Shown: piece after piece, positions 53,311 to 62,644 of the stretch | How the letters are laid out: every line of letters begins with the position of its first letter | How positions within the stretch are numbered: position 1 is the stretch's first letter | DNA from: Parabacteroides distasonis | Lineage (GTDB): Bacteria; Bacteroidota; Bacteroidia; Bacteroidales; Tannerellaceae | Reading direction: 5' to 3' | Assembly: GCF_004793765.1 (NCBI RefSeq) | Contig: NZ_SRYM01000009.1 | Location: 1 to 64,000, forward strand | DNA length: 64,000 nucleotides | The notes under the pieces: model-generated | Database searches by the model: none | Seen by the model: only the letters and a program-made list of their open reading frames with translations | What the model was told of the DNA's origin: nothing | Made by a program: the position numbers and the translations under genes

Positions 53311-54702
53311 ATGAGACATTTATTGATTATTCTATTTTATTTTTCTTTTCTCTCAATCTTTATGGCCCATGGGCAGCCGGAGAATGAGAAATCCAAGGGT
53401 GATTCATTTTTGTTCTCTTTTATACCCGGAGAGGCTGATATTCAAGCTACATACGGGAATAATTCCATAGAGATGGAACGCTTGAGCCGGAAAATCTGGC
53501 CGGTGATGAACCCTTTGATGGATGGGGAGTTTCATGTGTTGATCGTCTCGCATATCTATACCGAGACAGGGGCGGTATCCAAGACTGCCGTGAATACGGC
53601 AATGTGGAGAGGGAATACCGTACGGAAATACCTGAAAAATAAATATGAACTTGATAACAAACAGATATCCTTTTACGTGGATCGTAGCGGGGAGTGGGGG
53701 AATAGTGTGCATGTATATCTGCTTTATTTCGCTATGCCGGAATTTGCTAATAAACAGATCTTTTATTCCACGGATCAGTCTGTACCCGCTATCTCATCGA
53801 GCCTAAAACGATATGCGGAGGTTCCTTATATTTATGTACTCAACGATCCCGATCTTTGCGTGGATGATGAGGTCTTTGCCTATGTGGTGATAAACAATAA
53901 GGCAGACCTTCCTTATGAGGAAGGTGCGATGCTTCCGGTGGCTCCGCCAACGCAGGAAAAAGTGAGACAAGCTTCGGAAGTTGTTCAACCGGTCCGGACG
54001 GAGCCAAAAATTGTCCGGCAGGCAACGGTAGACGTAGCACCTGAGCCGCAAGCGCAAGAAAAGCGATCTGCTGTGTACCAACCTCGACAAGAGGCAACTC
54101 GTGCCGTGCAGAAAGTCTATCCTACTTACCAAACGGCTAACCTGACGGTACGCACGAATCTCTTGCCTTGGGCTACCTTGTCGCCCGGATTAAGTATCGG
54201 AACAAAAGGTGCTGAGTTTAAGACCGGAGCTATCATGCCCAACTTGGAATTGGAGTATATGTTTGGGGGGTGGGGATCTGTTGTTTTGGGCGGTACTTAT
54301 TCGCGGTTCGGTTATAAAAGCAATCCGGATAATTTGTGGGGTATATCGGCGTTGATGCTCGAACCTCGTCTTTGGTTCAATGATGATGGTACGTATTGCG
54401 GGTTTAACGTGGGCTTGCAAATGAAATACGGTAATTTCAATGTGCGAGACAATGAGCCGTTAGGACATGGTGAGACAGGGCAATTCTTTGGGATTGGTGC
54501 TATGCTGAACTATTTACAACCGATTTCCGGAGGCTGGGCGTTCGAGGCCGGGCTGGGCTTCGGTACGCGGATCACCTTCGATGCCTCTACCTATACCCGC
54601 GATTATAACACGCAGGTGAGCGAGACCGTGGATAATTTCTCTCTGACCCATTTCATGCTGAATTTCCGGCTGGCGCTGGTGTATAGGTTTGGATTTAAAT
54701 AA
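53311..54702 (+). CDS. DUF3575 outer-membrane protein with OmpA-like N-terminus
   Basis: A 463-residue secreted protein. A signal peptide ends near AHGQ. Residues about 30-165 contain an OmpA-C-like alpha/beta pattern (VLIVSHIYTETGAV, MWRGNTVRKYLKNKY), and a Pro/Gln/Val-rich linker (about 210-275) follows. The C-terminal half is a DUF3575-type beta-barrel-like domain (TVRTNLLPWATLSPGLSIG ... LALVYRFGFK). Such genes accompany fimbrial loci in Bacteroidales. It starts 15 bp after the ATPase gene. Confidence 0.8.
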   Translation: MRHLLIILFYFSFLSIFMAHGQPENEKSKGDSFLFSFIPGEADIQATYGNNSIEMERLSRKIWPVMNPLMDGEFHVLIVSHIYTETGAVSKTAVNTAMWRGNTVRKYLKNKYELDNKQISFYVDRSGEWGNSVHVYLLYFAMPEFANKQIFYSTDQSVPAISSSLKRYAEVPYIYVLNDPDLCVDDEVFAYVVINNKADLPYEEGAMLPVAPPTQEKVRQASEVVQPVRTEPKIVRQATVDVAPEPQAQEKRSAVYQPRQEATRAVQKVYPTYQTANLTVRTNLLPWATLSPGLSIGTKGAEFKTGAIMPNLELEYMFGGWGSVVLGGTYSRFGYKSNPDNLWGISALMLEPRLWFNDDGTYCGFNVGLQMKYGNFNVRDNEPLGHGETGQFFGIGAMLNYLQPISGGWAFEAGLGFGTRITFDASTYTRDYNTQVSETVDNFSLTHFMLNFRLALVYRFGFK

Positions 54703-54758
54703 AGACGGGGGCATTTGCCACCCGCTCTCATCCTTTTTGAGGACGGATGGGTATACGA

Positions 54759-54869
54759 TTAATCGAACCTCTTTAACCACTCTCTCCCTCGTTTGGTGCT
54801 GATGATGATACAGCCGATTATGCCAATAATAGCAAATGTGCCGAATACTGCGACTGCTGGTGTAATCAT
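54759..54869 (-). CDS. Small 36-residue single-span membrane protein
   Basis: A short open frame, MITPAVAVFGTFAIIG..., with one hydrophobic helix of about 20 residues followed by the basic tail STKRGREWLKRFD. It is too short for most gene finders. It lies convergent to the DUF3575 gene and upstream of metG. The helix plus positive-inside tail is a common pattern for real small membrane proteins, but nothing else confirms it. Confidence 0.45.
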   Translation of the reverse strand: MITPAVAVFGTFAIIGIIGCIIISTKRGREWLKRFD

Positions 54870-54937
54870 ATTTGCTGATTAAATGAATACTTTGTGGCAA
54901 AGAAAACCATTCTTTTTCAATAAATCAAATTATTCCG

Positions 54938-54945
54938 TACCTTTG
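54938..54945 (+). promoter_or_regulatory. -7 promoter element for metG
   Basis: TACCTTTG fits TAnnTTTG and lies 25 bp before the ATG at 54970. It makes the upstream frame start at 54883 unlikely. Confidence 0.55.
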
Positions 54946-54969
54946 CCCCTCAAAAAGAGAACACAAGGT

Positions 54970-57009
54970 ATGGAAAAACATTTTAAGAGAACGCTGATTA
55001 CTACGGCGTTGCCGTATGCGAACGGACCGGTGCATATCGGCCACTTGGCCGGGGTGTATGTGCCTGCTGATATTTATGCCCGTTACCTTCGTTTGAAGGG
55101 AGAGGAAGTGTTGATGATTGGTGGTTCGGACGAGCATGGGGTACCCATCACGTTGAGAGCGAAGAAGGAGGGGATCACGCCGCAGGATGTGGTGGATCGT
55201 TACCACGGTATTATCAAGAAATCGTTCGAGGAGTTCGGTATCACGTTTGATATCTATTCCCGTACTACTTCCGCTACGCATCATCAGATGGCCTCGGATT
55301 TTTTCCGTACATTGTATGATAAAGGCGAATTCATCGAGAAAACAAGCGAGCAATACTACGATGAGGAGGCGAAGCAATTCTTGGCCGACCGTTATATCAC
55401 GGGTACTTGTCCGCATTGTGGAAACGAGAAGGCGTATGGCGATCAGTGCGAGGCTTGCGGTACGTCTCTTAGCCCGACGGATTTGATCGATCCGAAATCC
55501 GCTATCAGTGGCAGCAAGCCGGTGATGCGTGAGACGAAGCATTGGTATCTGCCTTTGGACAAGTGGGAGCCGTTTTTGCGTAAATGGATCTTGGAGGATC
55601 ATAAGGAATGGAAACCGAACGTATATGGGCAGTGTAAGAGCTGGCTGGATATGGGACTGCAACCCCGTGCGGTGAGCCGTGACTTGGATTGGGGTATCCC
55701 TGTTCCCGTGGAAGGGGCGGAAGGAAAGGTGTTGTATGTATGGTTCGACGCTCCGATCGGTTATATCTCTAATACGAAAGAGTTGCTGCCGGATAGCTGG
55801 GAGACTTGGTGGAAGGATCCGGAGACTAAAATGGTCCATTTCATCGGTAAAGATAATATCGTGTTCCATTGTATCGTATTCCCTTCCATGCTGAAAGCGG
55901 AAGGTTCTTATAACTTGCCGGAGAATGTCCCCGCTAACGAGTTCTTGAACTTGGAGGGCGACAAGATCTCTACTTCCCGCAACTGGGCGGTTTGGTTGAA
56001 CGAGTATCTGGTGGATATGCCGGGCAAGCAAGACGTGTTGCGCTATGTCTTGACGGCCAACGCGCCGGAGACAAAGGATAATGATTTCACATGGAAAGAT
56101 TTTCAGGCTCGTAATAATAATGAGTTGGTCGCTATCTTAGGGAACTTCGTGAATCGTGCGTTAGTCCTTACGGATAAGTATTTCGAGGGTAAGGTGCCGG
56201 CGGCTGGCGAGTTGACGGATTATGATCGTCAGACCTTGAAGGATTTCGCGGATGTGAAAGAGAACGTGGAACGCCTGTTGGATACCTACCACTTCCGTGA
56301 CGCGCAGAAAGAGGCGATGAACCTAGCCCGTATCGGAAATAAGTATCTCGCTGATATGGAACCTTGGAAGTTGGCGAAGACGGATATGCCTCGTGTCGCT
56401 ACGATCATGAATATCGCTTTGCAGATTACGGCTAATCTGGCGATCGCTTTCGAACCGTTCTTGCCGTTTAGCATGGAGAAACTGAACAAGATGCTGAATG
56501 TAGAGCCGTTGGGATGGAATCGCCTAGGTGCTACGGATCTATTGGAGGCCGGTCATCCATTGGGCAAGGCAGAATTGCTGTTCGAGAAGATAGAAGATAG
56601 CGTGATCGAGGCTCAAGTGCAGAAATTATTGGATACGAAGAAAGCGAATGAGGAGGCGAACTATAAGGCGAAACCGATCCGTGAGAATATCGAGTTCGAT
56701 GATTTCATGAAACTGGATATCCGTGTGGGTACGGTGCTGGAATGCGTGAAGGTTCCGAAAGCGGATAAGCTGCTTCAGTTCCGTATAGACGATGGTCTGG
56801 AGAAACGTACGATCGTATCGGGCATCGCCCAACATTATAAACCCGAGGAATTGGTAGGCAAGCAAGTTTGCTTCATCGCTAACTTAGCTCCCCGTAAGCT
56901 GAAAGGCATTGTTTCCGAGGGCATGATTCTCTCCGCCGAGAATTTCGATGGAAAGCTGGCCGTTATCACTCCGGAGAAAGAGGTGAAACCGGGTAGCGAG
57001 GTGAAATAA
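54970..57009 (+). CDS. metG: Methionine--tRNA ligase
   Basis: A 679-residue class I synthetase. It shows the HIGH motif HIGH (residues 22-25), the zinc knuckle [18 protein letters not shown] (about 145-162) and the KMSKS-type DKISTSRN. After the anticodon-binding region comes a C-terminal tRNA-binding (EMAP-II-like) domain ([15 protein letters not shown], about 573-679), as in the long E. coli-type enzyme. A longer frame opens at 54883 but is excluded by the promoter. Confidence 0.97.
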   Translation: MEKHFKRTLITTALPYANGPVHIGHLAGVYVPADIYARYLRLKGEEVLMIGGSDEHGVPITLRAKKEGITPQDVVDRYHGIIKKSFEEFGITFDIYSRTTSATHHQMASDFFRTLYDKGEFIEKTSEQYYDEEAKQFLADRYITGTCPHCGNEKAYGDQCEACGTSLSPTDLIDPKSAISGSKPVMRETKHWYLPLDKWEPFLRKWILEDHKEWKPNVYGQCKSWLDMGLQPRAVSRDLDWGIPVPVEGAEGKVLYVWFDAPIGYISNTKELLPDSWETWWKDPETKMVHFIGKDNIVFHCIVFPSMLKAEGSYNLPENVPANEFLNLEGDKISTSRNWAVWLNEYLVDMPGKQDVLRYVLTANAPETKDNDFTWKDFQARNNNELVAILGNFVNRALVLTDKYFEGKVPAAGELTDYDRQTLKDFADVKENVERLLDTYHFRDAQKEAMNLARIGNKYLADMEPWKLAKTDMPRVATIMNIALQITANLAIAFEPFLPFSMEKLNKMLNVEPLGWNRLGATDLLEAGHPLGKAELLFEKIEDSVIEAQVQKLLDTKKANEEANYKAKPIRENIEFDDFMKLDIRVGTVLECVKVPKADKLLQFRIDDGLEKRTIVSGIAQHYKPEELVGKQVCFIANLAPRKLKGIVSEGMILSAENFDGKLAVITPEKEVKPGSEVK

Positions 57010-57030
57010 TAAGGTAAACGCAATAATGAG

Positions 57031-57070
57031 GGGGCTATTCCGTTTTAACGACGGGATAGCCCTATTTTTT
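57031..57070 (+). terminator. Terminator after metG
   Basis: GGGCTAT-CCG pairs with CGG-ATAGCCC and is followed by TATTTTTT, directly before the aminotransferase gene. Confidence 0.75.
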
Positions 57071-57072
57071 GA

Positions 57073-58212
57073 ATGGATAAGATGCTTGAGAAACAGATAC
57101 AGATGGTAGATCTGCGGAAGCAGTATGAACGTTTGCGTAGTGAGATCGATCCCGCCATGCAAACGGTGATAAATGCTTGTGCCTTTATCAATGGCCCTCA
57201 GGTGAAGGGATTTTGTAACCATTTATCAGATTATTTAGGTGTTCCTTATGTGATCCCGTGCGGCAACGGTACAGATGCCTTGCAAATCTCCTTGATGGCA
57301 TTAGACTTACATCCGGGCGATGAGGTGATCGTTCCTGCTTTTACATATATCGCTGCGGCTGAGGTGGCTTTGGCTCTTGGCCTAGTGCCGGTATTAGTGG
57401 ATGTAGATCCCCAAACATTCAATATAGACCCGGAAAAGATAGAAGATGCCTTGTCTGAAAAGACGAGAGCTATTATCGCGGTTCATCTTTTTGGCCAATG
57501 TTGTGATATGGAATCGATCTTGCGTATCGCTGGCCGCCATAATCTATATGTGATCGAGGATAATGCCCAGTCCATCGGGGCTGATTATACTTTCTCGGAT
57601 GGAACGGTGAAGAAAGCCGGTACGATCGCCTCTATAGGAACGACCTCCTTCTTCCCTTCGAAACCGTTGGCTTGTTATGGTGATGGTGGGGCGATGTTTA
57701 CTTCCGACGCACGATTGGCCGAACGACTGCGAATGATCGCCAATCATGGGCAAAAGGTAAAATATCATCATGCTTTGGTGGGCTGCAACTCCCGTTTGGA
57801 TACCTTGCAGGCCGCTGTCTTAGATGTTAAGCTTCGGTATTTGGATGAATTTGCCGCCGCTCGTTGTAAAGTGGCCGCTAGATACGATGCTGCCTTTTCC
57901 GGATTGAATGCTGTACGCAAACCGCTAAAATCAGCCTTTTCATCGCATGTCTATCATCAATATACGATACAGCTAGCTGTAGATAAGAGGGATCAGGTAC
58001 AAGCGGTGTTAAAAGAACGAGGCATTCCTTCTATGATTTATTATCCATTGCCTTTGCAGGAGCAAGAGGTGATGAGGGGGCGATGCCGGATTTCCGGAGA
58101 TTTGAATGTCGCTTCTCGCTTGAGCCGATCCGTATTATCCTTGCCGATTCATACGGAGATGACAGAAGAGGAGCAGGCTTATATTATAGAATCTATAAAG
58201 AGTGTTTTATGA
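57073..58212 (+). CDS. DegT/DnrJ/EryC1/StrS-family sugar aminotransferase
   Basis: A 379-residue PLP-dependent enzyme that aminates a keto-sugar nucleotide, similar to WbpE/WlbC. The PLP lysine is Lys197 in FFPSKPLACYGDGG, and the cofactor-binding ENDAQSIGA-like segment (EDNAQSIGADY) is present. Its stop overlaps the start of the oxidoreductase gene by 4 bp (ATGA), so the pair is translationally coupled and probably sequential in a 3-amino-sugar pathway. The ATG at codon 4 is an alternative start. Confidence 0.88.
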   Translation: MDKMLEKQIQMVDLRKQYERLRSEIDPAMQTVINACAFINGPQVKGFCNHLSDYLGVPYVIPCGNGTDALQISLMALDLHPGDEVIVPAFTYIAAAEVALALGLVPVLVDVDPQTFNIDPEKIEDALSEKTRAIIAVHLFGQCCDMESILRIAGRHNLYVIEDNAQSIGADYTFSDGTVKKAGTIASIGTTSFFPSKPLACYGDGGAMFTSDARLAERLRMIANHGQKVKYHHALVGCNSRLDTLQAAVLDVKLRYLDEFAAARCKVAARYDAAFSGLNAVRKPLKSAFSSHVYHQYTIQLAVDKRDQVQAVLKERGIPSMIYYPLPLQEQEVMRGRCRISGDLNVASRLSRSVLSLPIHTEMTEEEQAYIIESIKSVL

Positions 58213-59228
58213 ATAAGAAGATACGTTTCGCCGTGATCGGCTGTGGTCATATAGGTAAGCGTCATGCCGAGATGATTACCCGGGATGAAGGGGCGGAGTT
58301 GGTCGCTTTGTGTGATATCCGTCCGAAAGAGGAGCTGGGGATCGAGGCTTACGCAGTCCCTTTCGCCCGGAATATAGATGAACTATTCCGTTTGGGATTG
58401 GATATAGATGTGGTGAATATTTGTACACCCAACGGTTTACATGCCGAGATGGCGATCCAAGCGATAGAAAGCGGACATCATGTGGTCATAGAAAAGCCGA
58501 TGGCCTTGACCTTGGCGGATGCCGAGAAAGTGGTTTATACCTCGTTGAGATTCCGTAAGCAGGTATTTTGCGTGATGCAAAACCGATATTCCCCGCCTTC
58601 GGTCTGGATCAAGGAGATGGTTGAGTCCGGAAAATTAGGCCAGATTTATATGGTGCAGCTGAATTGCTACTGGAACCGTGACGAACGCTACTATAAACCC
58701 GGAGGATGGCATGGCGACACTGCCTTGGATGGTGGTACCTTATTCACCCAATTCTCCCATTTCATTGACATTATGTACTGGCTATTCGGGGATATCTGTA
58801 ATATCCAGACCCGTTTCGCCGACTTCAACCACGAGAAACTGACCGCCTTTGAGGATTCCGGTTTCGTGAATTTTAATTTCGTGAACGGTGGAATGGGCAG
58901 TTTGAGCTACTCTACGGCGGTATGGGACAAAAATCTGGAAAGCAGCATGCTGATCGTGGCCGAGAATGGTAGCGTGAAAATCGGCGGTCAATATATGAAC
59001 GAGGTAGAATATTGCCATATAAAGGATTATGAGATGCCGGAATTGGCCCCTACCAACCCCGGCAATGATTATGGCCCTTACAAAGGCTCCGCCCAAAACC
59101 ACAACTTCGTGATCCGTAACGTGGTCAATGTCCTTTCCGGTGCCCCCGGCGAGATCATAACGACCAACGTCTTGGAAGGTATGAAGGTGGTGGATATTAT
59201 ACGGAGGATTTATGCGTTGAAGGGGTAA
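58209..59228 (+). CDS. Gfo/Idh/MocA-family oxidoreductase (WlbA/WbpB-like)
   Basis: A 339-residue NAD(P)-dependent sugar dehydrogenase. It shows the Rossmann loop VIGCGHIGKRHAEM, the catalytic EKP (residues 95-97, VVIEKPMAL) and the GGTLFTQFSHFID segment with its His. Together with the aminotransferase it fits the oxidation and amination steps at C3 of a UDP-GlcNAc-derived sugar acid. The acetyltransferase and other pathway genes are not in this window. Confidence 0.87.
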   Translation: MNKKIRFAVIGCGHIGKRHAEMITRDEGAELVALCDIRPKEELGIEAYAVPFARNIDELFRLGLDIDVVNICTPNGLHAEMAIQAIESGHHVVIEKPMALTLADAEKVVYTSLRFRKQVFCVMQNRYSPPSVWIKEMVESGKLGQIYMVQLNCYWNRDERYYKPGGWHGDTALDGGTLFTQFSHFIDIMYWLFGDICNIQTRFADFNHEKLTAFEDSGFVNFNFVNGGMGSLSYSTAVWDKNLESSMLIVAENGSVKIGGQYMNEVEYCHIKDYEMPELAPTNPGNDYGPYKGSAQNHNFVIRNVVNVLSGAPGEIITTNVLEGMKVVDIIRRIYALKG

Positions 59229-59260
59229 AGAGCCATTCCCAGGGATTACCTCGACTTATC

Positions 59261-59280
59261 TTGTTTTGTATACAGAACAA
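59261..59280. other. 20-bp near-perfect palindrome
   Basis: TTGTTTTGTATACAGAACAA differs from a perfect palindrome at one pair. It lies 15 bp before the palindrome array at 59295. It could be a binding site or the root of a hairpin. Confidence 0.45.
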
Positions 59281-59294
59281 AAATAGGGGATTTC

Positions 59295-59378
59295 ACAATA
59301 CTTAAGTGCATCGACCAAGTATCTTAGTTGCGTTGGCAAAGTATCTTAAGATACTTGGTCGATGAAGTTAAGATACTT
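59295..59378. repeat. Array of AAGTATCTTAAGATACTT palindromes, 22-bp period
   Basis: Four 18-bp units start at 59295, 59317, 59339 and 59361, exactly 22 bp apart, with 4-bp spacers (GACC, GGCA, GGTC). The third is the perfect palindrome, the others keep one good half. Longer inverted matches interleave. One is 59309-59326 with 59347-59364 (18 bp, perfect). The other is 59336-59349 with 59368-59381 (14 bp). Confidence 0.9.
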
Positions 59379-59429
59379 TGCTGACAAGGGAATTTTGGTG
59401 ATGGTTGCCCTGTTTAATGAACAATGCGA

Positions 59430-59460
59430 TTGTGAATATCTGGAAAAATAGCTAACTTCG
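59430..59460 (+). promoter_or_regulatory. Promoter for the IrrE/DUF4411 pair
   Basis: TTG at 59430-59432, a 20-bp spacer and TAACTTCG at 59453-59460 fit the Bacteroidetes consensus, 30 bp before the ATG at 59490. Confidence 0.6.
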
Positions 59461-59489
59461 CAACCTTATAAAGGCTTCAACGATACCGG

Positions 59490-60632
59490 ATGACAATAAC
59501 TGAGTTCAACATAAAAAAACTGGATTATCTGCTTATGCTGTATGGTATGAGTAAGGAACAGTTATTGTCTTATTTGAACGAGGGGAGAAAGAGAGTTTTT
59601 ACATTAGAGGATATTAGTGGCGATGAAATAAGAGTATCGTTACTGAAAAAAATAGATGACATTTTTAAAAAAGGATTGTCATTCTATCTTGATTTTTCTC
59701 CGATAGATACCAATCAAGAAGCAAAAGTCTTCTTTAGAAAGAAAAAATTTCAATCCGAGCTGACAATTGAAGACAAGCGTATAGTTGATTCTTTTGAATC
59801 CTTGAAAAGTTTGTTGGATGGATATCGGGTACTAACTGATACGACAAATGTTGAATATCCCTTAAAGAATACGGCGACTATACGTGTAAGTCCTAAAGCA
59901 ATTGCGGATAAAGTTAGAGATCGCCTTTTGCCTGAAAAGAATATTACCGAGCATAAAAAGTTCCTACAAGCGGTCATTCAAAAATTGGCAGATTTGAATG
60001 TGTATGTTTTTGAGTTTGTAGAAACTTGGAACAAGCGTGAAAAAGCGACAATCGACGGTTTTTATATTGAACCCAATGTGATTGTGCTTAAACGGCAGAA
60101 ATCCTATAAACGCGAGATATTTACCCTCGCTCATGAGATTGGACACTATTTATTAGGGATAGAGGATGTTGAAGCGTTGGATATGTCAAAGGTTGAACAT
60201 AGTCGTGTTACCAATAGTGTTGAGCGTTGGTGTAATGACTTTGCGTTTTATCTGATAGCCGGAGATGCTGTAAATGAATTATATAAATTCAAGGAATATT
60301 CTGAAGGCTTAAACCAAGCGATAGATGCGTTAGCTTCTTCCACTCATATTAGCAGAATGGCATGGTATACCAAATTGGCATATGAAAAGATAGTATCTAT
60401 GCCTCATTATCATTCCATTATTAGTCAATTGGAGGATGAGTATGAGGAACAACAGCGCGAGAAAAAAGAAGAACTGAAACAAATGCAATCGAGGGCGAGT
60501 GTTCCTAGGCCGATTATATCGCCGTTGTATTTAGAAACCATGCAATATGCTTATTACAATGGCTTGGTTTCTGAAGCATCTTTCTGTGAGCGGTTGAGAA
60601 TTCCTCAAAATAAAATAGATAAATATTTATGA
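59490..60632 (+). CDS. ImmA/IrrE-family metallopeptidase-like protein
   Basis: A 380-residue protein. The zinc site LAHEIGHYL (His215, Glu216, His219) belongs to the ImmA/IrrE family (DUF955). The N-terminal 60 residues are helical (YGMSKEQLLSYLNEG) and may be a degenerate DNA-binding domain. In known cases these proteins cleave repressors or act as antitoxin-linked regulators. Its stop overlaps the next gene by 4 bp (ATGA). The pairing with a DUF4411 gene is the arrangement predicted earlier as a toxin-antitoxin type. Confidence 0.85.
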   Translation: MTITEFNIKKLDYLLMLYGMSKEQLLSYLNEGRKRVFTLEDISGDEIRVSLLKKIDDIFKKGLSFYLDFSPIDTNQEAKVFFRKKKFQSELTIEDKRIVDSFESLKSLLDGYRVLTDTTNVEYPLKNTATIRVSPKAIADKVRDRLLPEKNITEHKKFLQAVIQKLADLNVYVFEFVETWNKREKATIDGFYIEPNVIVLKRQKSYKREIFTLAHEIGHYLLGIEDVEALDMSKVEHSRVTNSVERWCNDFAFYLIAGDAVNELYKFKEYSEGLNQAIDALASSTHISRMAWYTKLAYEKIVSMPHYHSIISQLEDEYEEQQREKKEELKQMQSRASVPRPIISPLYLETMQYAYYNGLVSEASFCERLRIPQNKIDKYL

Positions 60633-61177
60633 TTGGAATTATTGATACAAGTTCTTTGTTGGCGATCGTGCGATATTACCTCTCGATTAAGGACGAGGCT
60701 AAATTGTTGCGCTTCTTAGAGTTTAAGTTCCGGTATGGAGAATTGATTTTATTAAGCTCGATCCACGGAGAAGCTTCCAAAACTCAAAAAGGGATCATCC
60801 TTTCGCGAATGACTTTTTTGAATGACAAAGAGTTGCTTACTAATGATACTGAAATGTTGCCGCCTGCTCCTAAAAAGTTCAGTAACCAATTAGATAATAA
60901 TTTTTCTATCCCTCTTCAAAAAAAGCGTTTGACCGAAGAACTGTATGCACAACAAAAAGAAGCATATATGCAGACTGGGGACGTAAAAATGATTTTGTAT
61001 GCCTTGAACAATAAATCATTAAAGCCAATCATAATTACGGAGGAAACTCCCCAGAGCAATGACGGGAAACTTTTCAAAAAGTTACCTGTTATTTGCGATT
61101 TCTTAGAAATTGATCATATTTCCATTTCAGAATGGTTATCTTCCAATGGCGTGAAATTAAGTTGGACGCATCCGTAA
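60629..61177 (+). CDS. DUF4411 PIN-like protein
   Basis: A 182-residue protein starting IGIIDTSSLLAIVRYY, the opening Asp of a PIN-like nuclease fold, with further conserved acids (GDVKMILYALNN and ITEETPQSNDGKLFKKLP near the C-terminus). It matches the DUF4411 group. It is probably the toxin of a two-gene module with the IrrE-type gene. Nuclease activity is inferred from the fold. Confidence 0.78.
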   Translation: MIGIIDTSSLLAIVRYYLSIKDEAKLLRFLEFKFRYGELILLSSIHGEASKTQKGIILSRMTFLNDKELLTNDTEMLPPAPKKFSNQLDNNFSIPLQKKRLTEELYAQQKEAYMQTGDVKMILYALNNKSLKPIIITEETPQSNDGKLFKKLPVICDFLEIDHISISEWLSSNGVKLSWTHP

Positions 61178-61201
61178 TCTATAATTTACCATAAATATCA
61201 A

Positions 61202-62644
61202 ATGGCGGAACAATCATTAAAAGATAAGACAGCGAAAGGGCTCTTCTGGGGAGGGGTAAGTAATGGTGTGCAACAGTTGTTGGGGATGTTGTTTGGTATT
61301 TATCTGGCACGTACACTTAATGCTGAGGATTATGGATTGGTTGGGATGTTGGCGATATTTAGTGGAATTGCTAGTACGATTATCAATAGTGGATTTACGG
61401 TAGCGCTAACAAATAATCAAAATGCGACTCATAAGGATTATAATGCGGTGTTTTGGTTTACCTTTTTTATCGGTTTGATTTTATATTTAGTGCTGTTTCT
61501 GGCTGCGCCGTTGATTTCTGAGTTCTATCACCGACCGGAACTAACAGCTTTATCCCGTGTTTTGTTCATTAGCTTTTTCGTCTCTGGGATTGCTTCCGTT
61601 CCTTATACGGTCATGTTTAAAAGGCTGATGGTTAAGGAACAGGCCAAAATTGATATTCTGTCTTTGTTCTTCTCGGGGATTATAGGGGTTAGTCTCGCCT
61701 TAAATGGCTTCGCTTATTGGGCGATCGCTTTGCAGAGTATGTCATACGTGACGATTAATTCTTTGCTGAAGTGCTATGTCTCTCCGTGGCGTCCTACATT
61801 TGAATTTGATTTTTCCCCATTGAAGCATATGTTCTCTTTTAGCGTGAAGCTCTTCTTGACCAATGTGTTTACCCAAATTAATACGAATATATTTTCTGTA
61901 TTATTAGGGCGGTTCTATGATGCTCGGCAAGTAGGATTTTATTCTCAAGGTAATAAATGGCAGGGTATGGGTAATACGTTTATTTCAGGGATGATCAATA
62001 GTGTCGCTCAACCGGTTCTAGTCTCGGTGGGGGATGATTTGTGCCGGCAAAGGAATGTGTTCAGGAAAATGGTCCGTTTTGGCTCCTTCGTATCCTTTCC
62101 GGTGATGCTTGGTCTTGCTTTTGTCGGAAAAGAATTTATCTGTGTGCTTATCGGAGATAAATGGCTACCCAGCGTACCCTTCCTGCAACTTTTTTGCATA
62201 TGGGGAGCGGTGAGTTTCTTATGGAATCTATATTCAAACCTGTTGATCTCTCATGGGAAGTCTGATTTGTATATGTGGGGTATTGTTTTTGTTGGGATGA
62301 TACAACTTCTCTGTGTGTTTGCTTTTCTGCGTTATGGTATATATTATATGTTAGGGGCTTACATCAGCGTTTACTTTCTAGGACTTTTGTTTTGGCATTA
62401 TATTGCCTCACAGCTTATAGGTTTACACTTAATACATATAATAAAAGATATATTGCCTTATGTGTTGGCGACTTTCCTGTCGTTTTTTATCGCTTGGTTT
62501 GTAACTTCTCAGATAGAGCATGTACTGGTACTATTAATTTTGAAGATTGTATTATCAGTAATTTTTTATATGATAATTATGTGGCTGGGTAACTCGATCA
62601 TATTTAAGGAAATATTGGAGTATTTGCGGAAAGGTAAGGTATGA
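61202..62644 (+). CDS. Polysaccharide flippase (MOP superfamily, Wzx-like)
   Basis: A 480-residue membrane protein with 12 or more helices of the polysaccharide-transport type that flips lipid-linked repeat units across the inner membrane. The start KDKTAKGLFWGGVSNGVQQLLG and the LARTLNAEDYGLVGM segment are typical of the WzxC/lipopolysaccharide-exporter group. It opens a polysaccharide locus that runs out of the window and overlaps the next gene by 4 bp. Confidence 0.88.
   Translation: MAEQSLKDKTAKGLFWGGVSNGVQQLLGMLFGIYLARTLNAEDYGLVGMLAIFSGIASTIINSGFTVALTNNQNATHKDYNAVFWFTFFIGLILYLVLFLAAPLISEFYHRPELTALSRVLFISFFVSGIASVPYTVMFKRLMVKEQAKIDILSLFFSGIIGVSLALNGFAYWAIALQSMSYVTINSLLKCYVSPWRPTFEFDFSPLKHMFSFSVKLFLTNVFTQINTNIFSVLLGRFYDARQVGFYSQGNKWQGMGNTFISGMINSVAQPVLVSVGDDLCRQRNVFRKMVRFGSFVSFPVMLGLAFVGKEFICVLIGDKWLPSVPFLQLFCIWGAVSFLWNLYSNLLISHGKSDLYMWGIVFVGMIQLLCVFAFLRYGIYYMLGAYISVYFLGLLFWHYIASQLIGLHLIHIIKDILPYVLATFLSFFIAWFVTSQIEHVLVLLILKIVLSVIFYMIIMWLGNSIIFKEILEYLRKGKV

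Noticed and set aside
54925-56031. 368-codon minus-strand frame
   Set aside because: It is antisense to metG with the same shadow composition. metG motifs are unambiguous.
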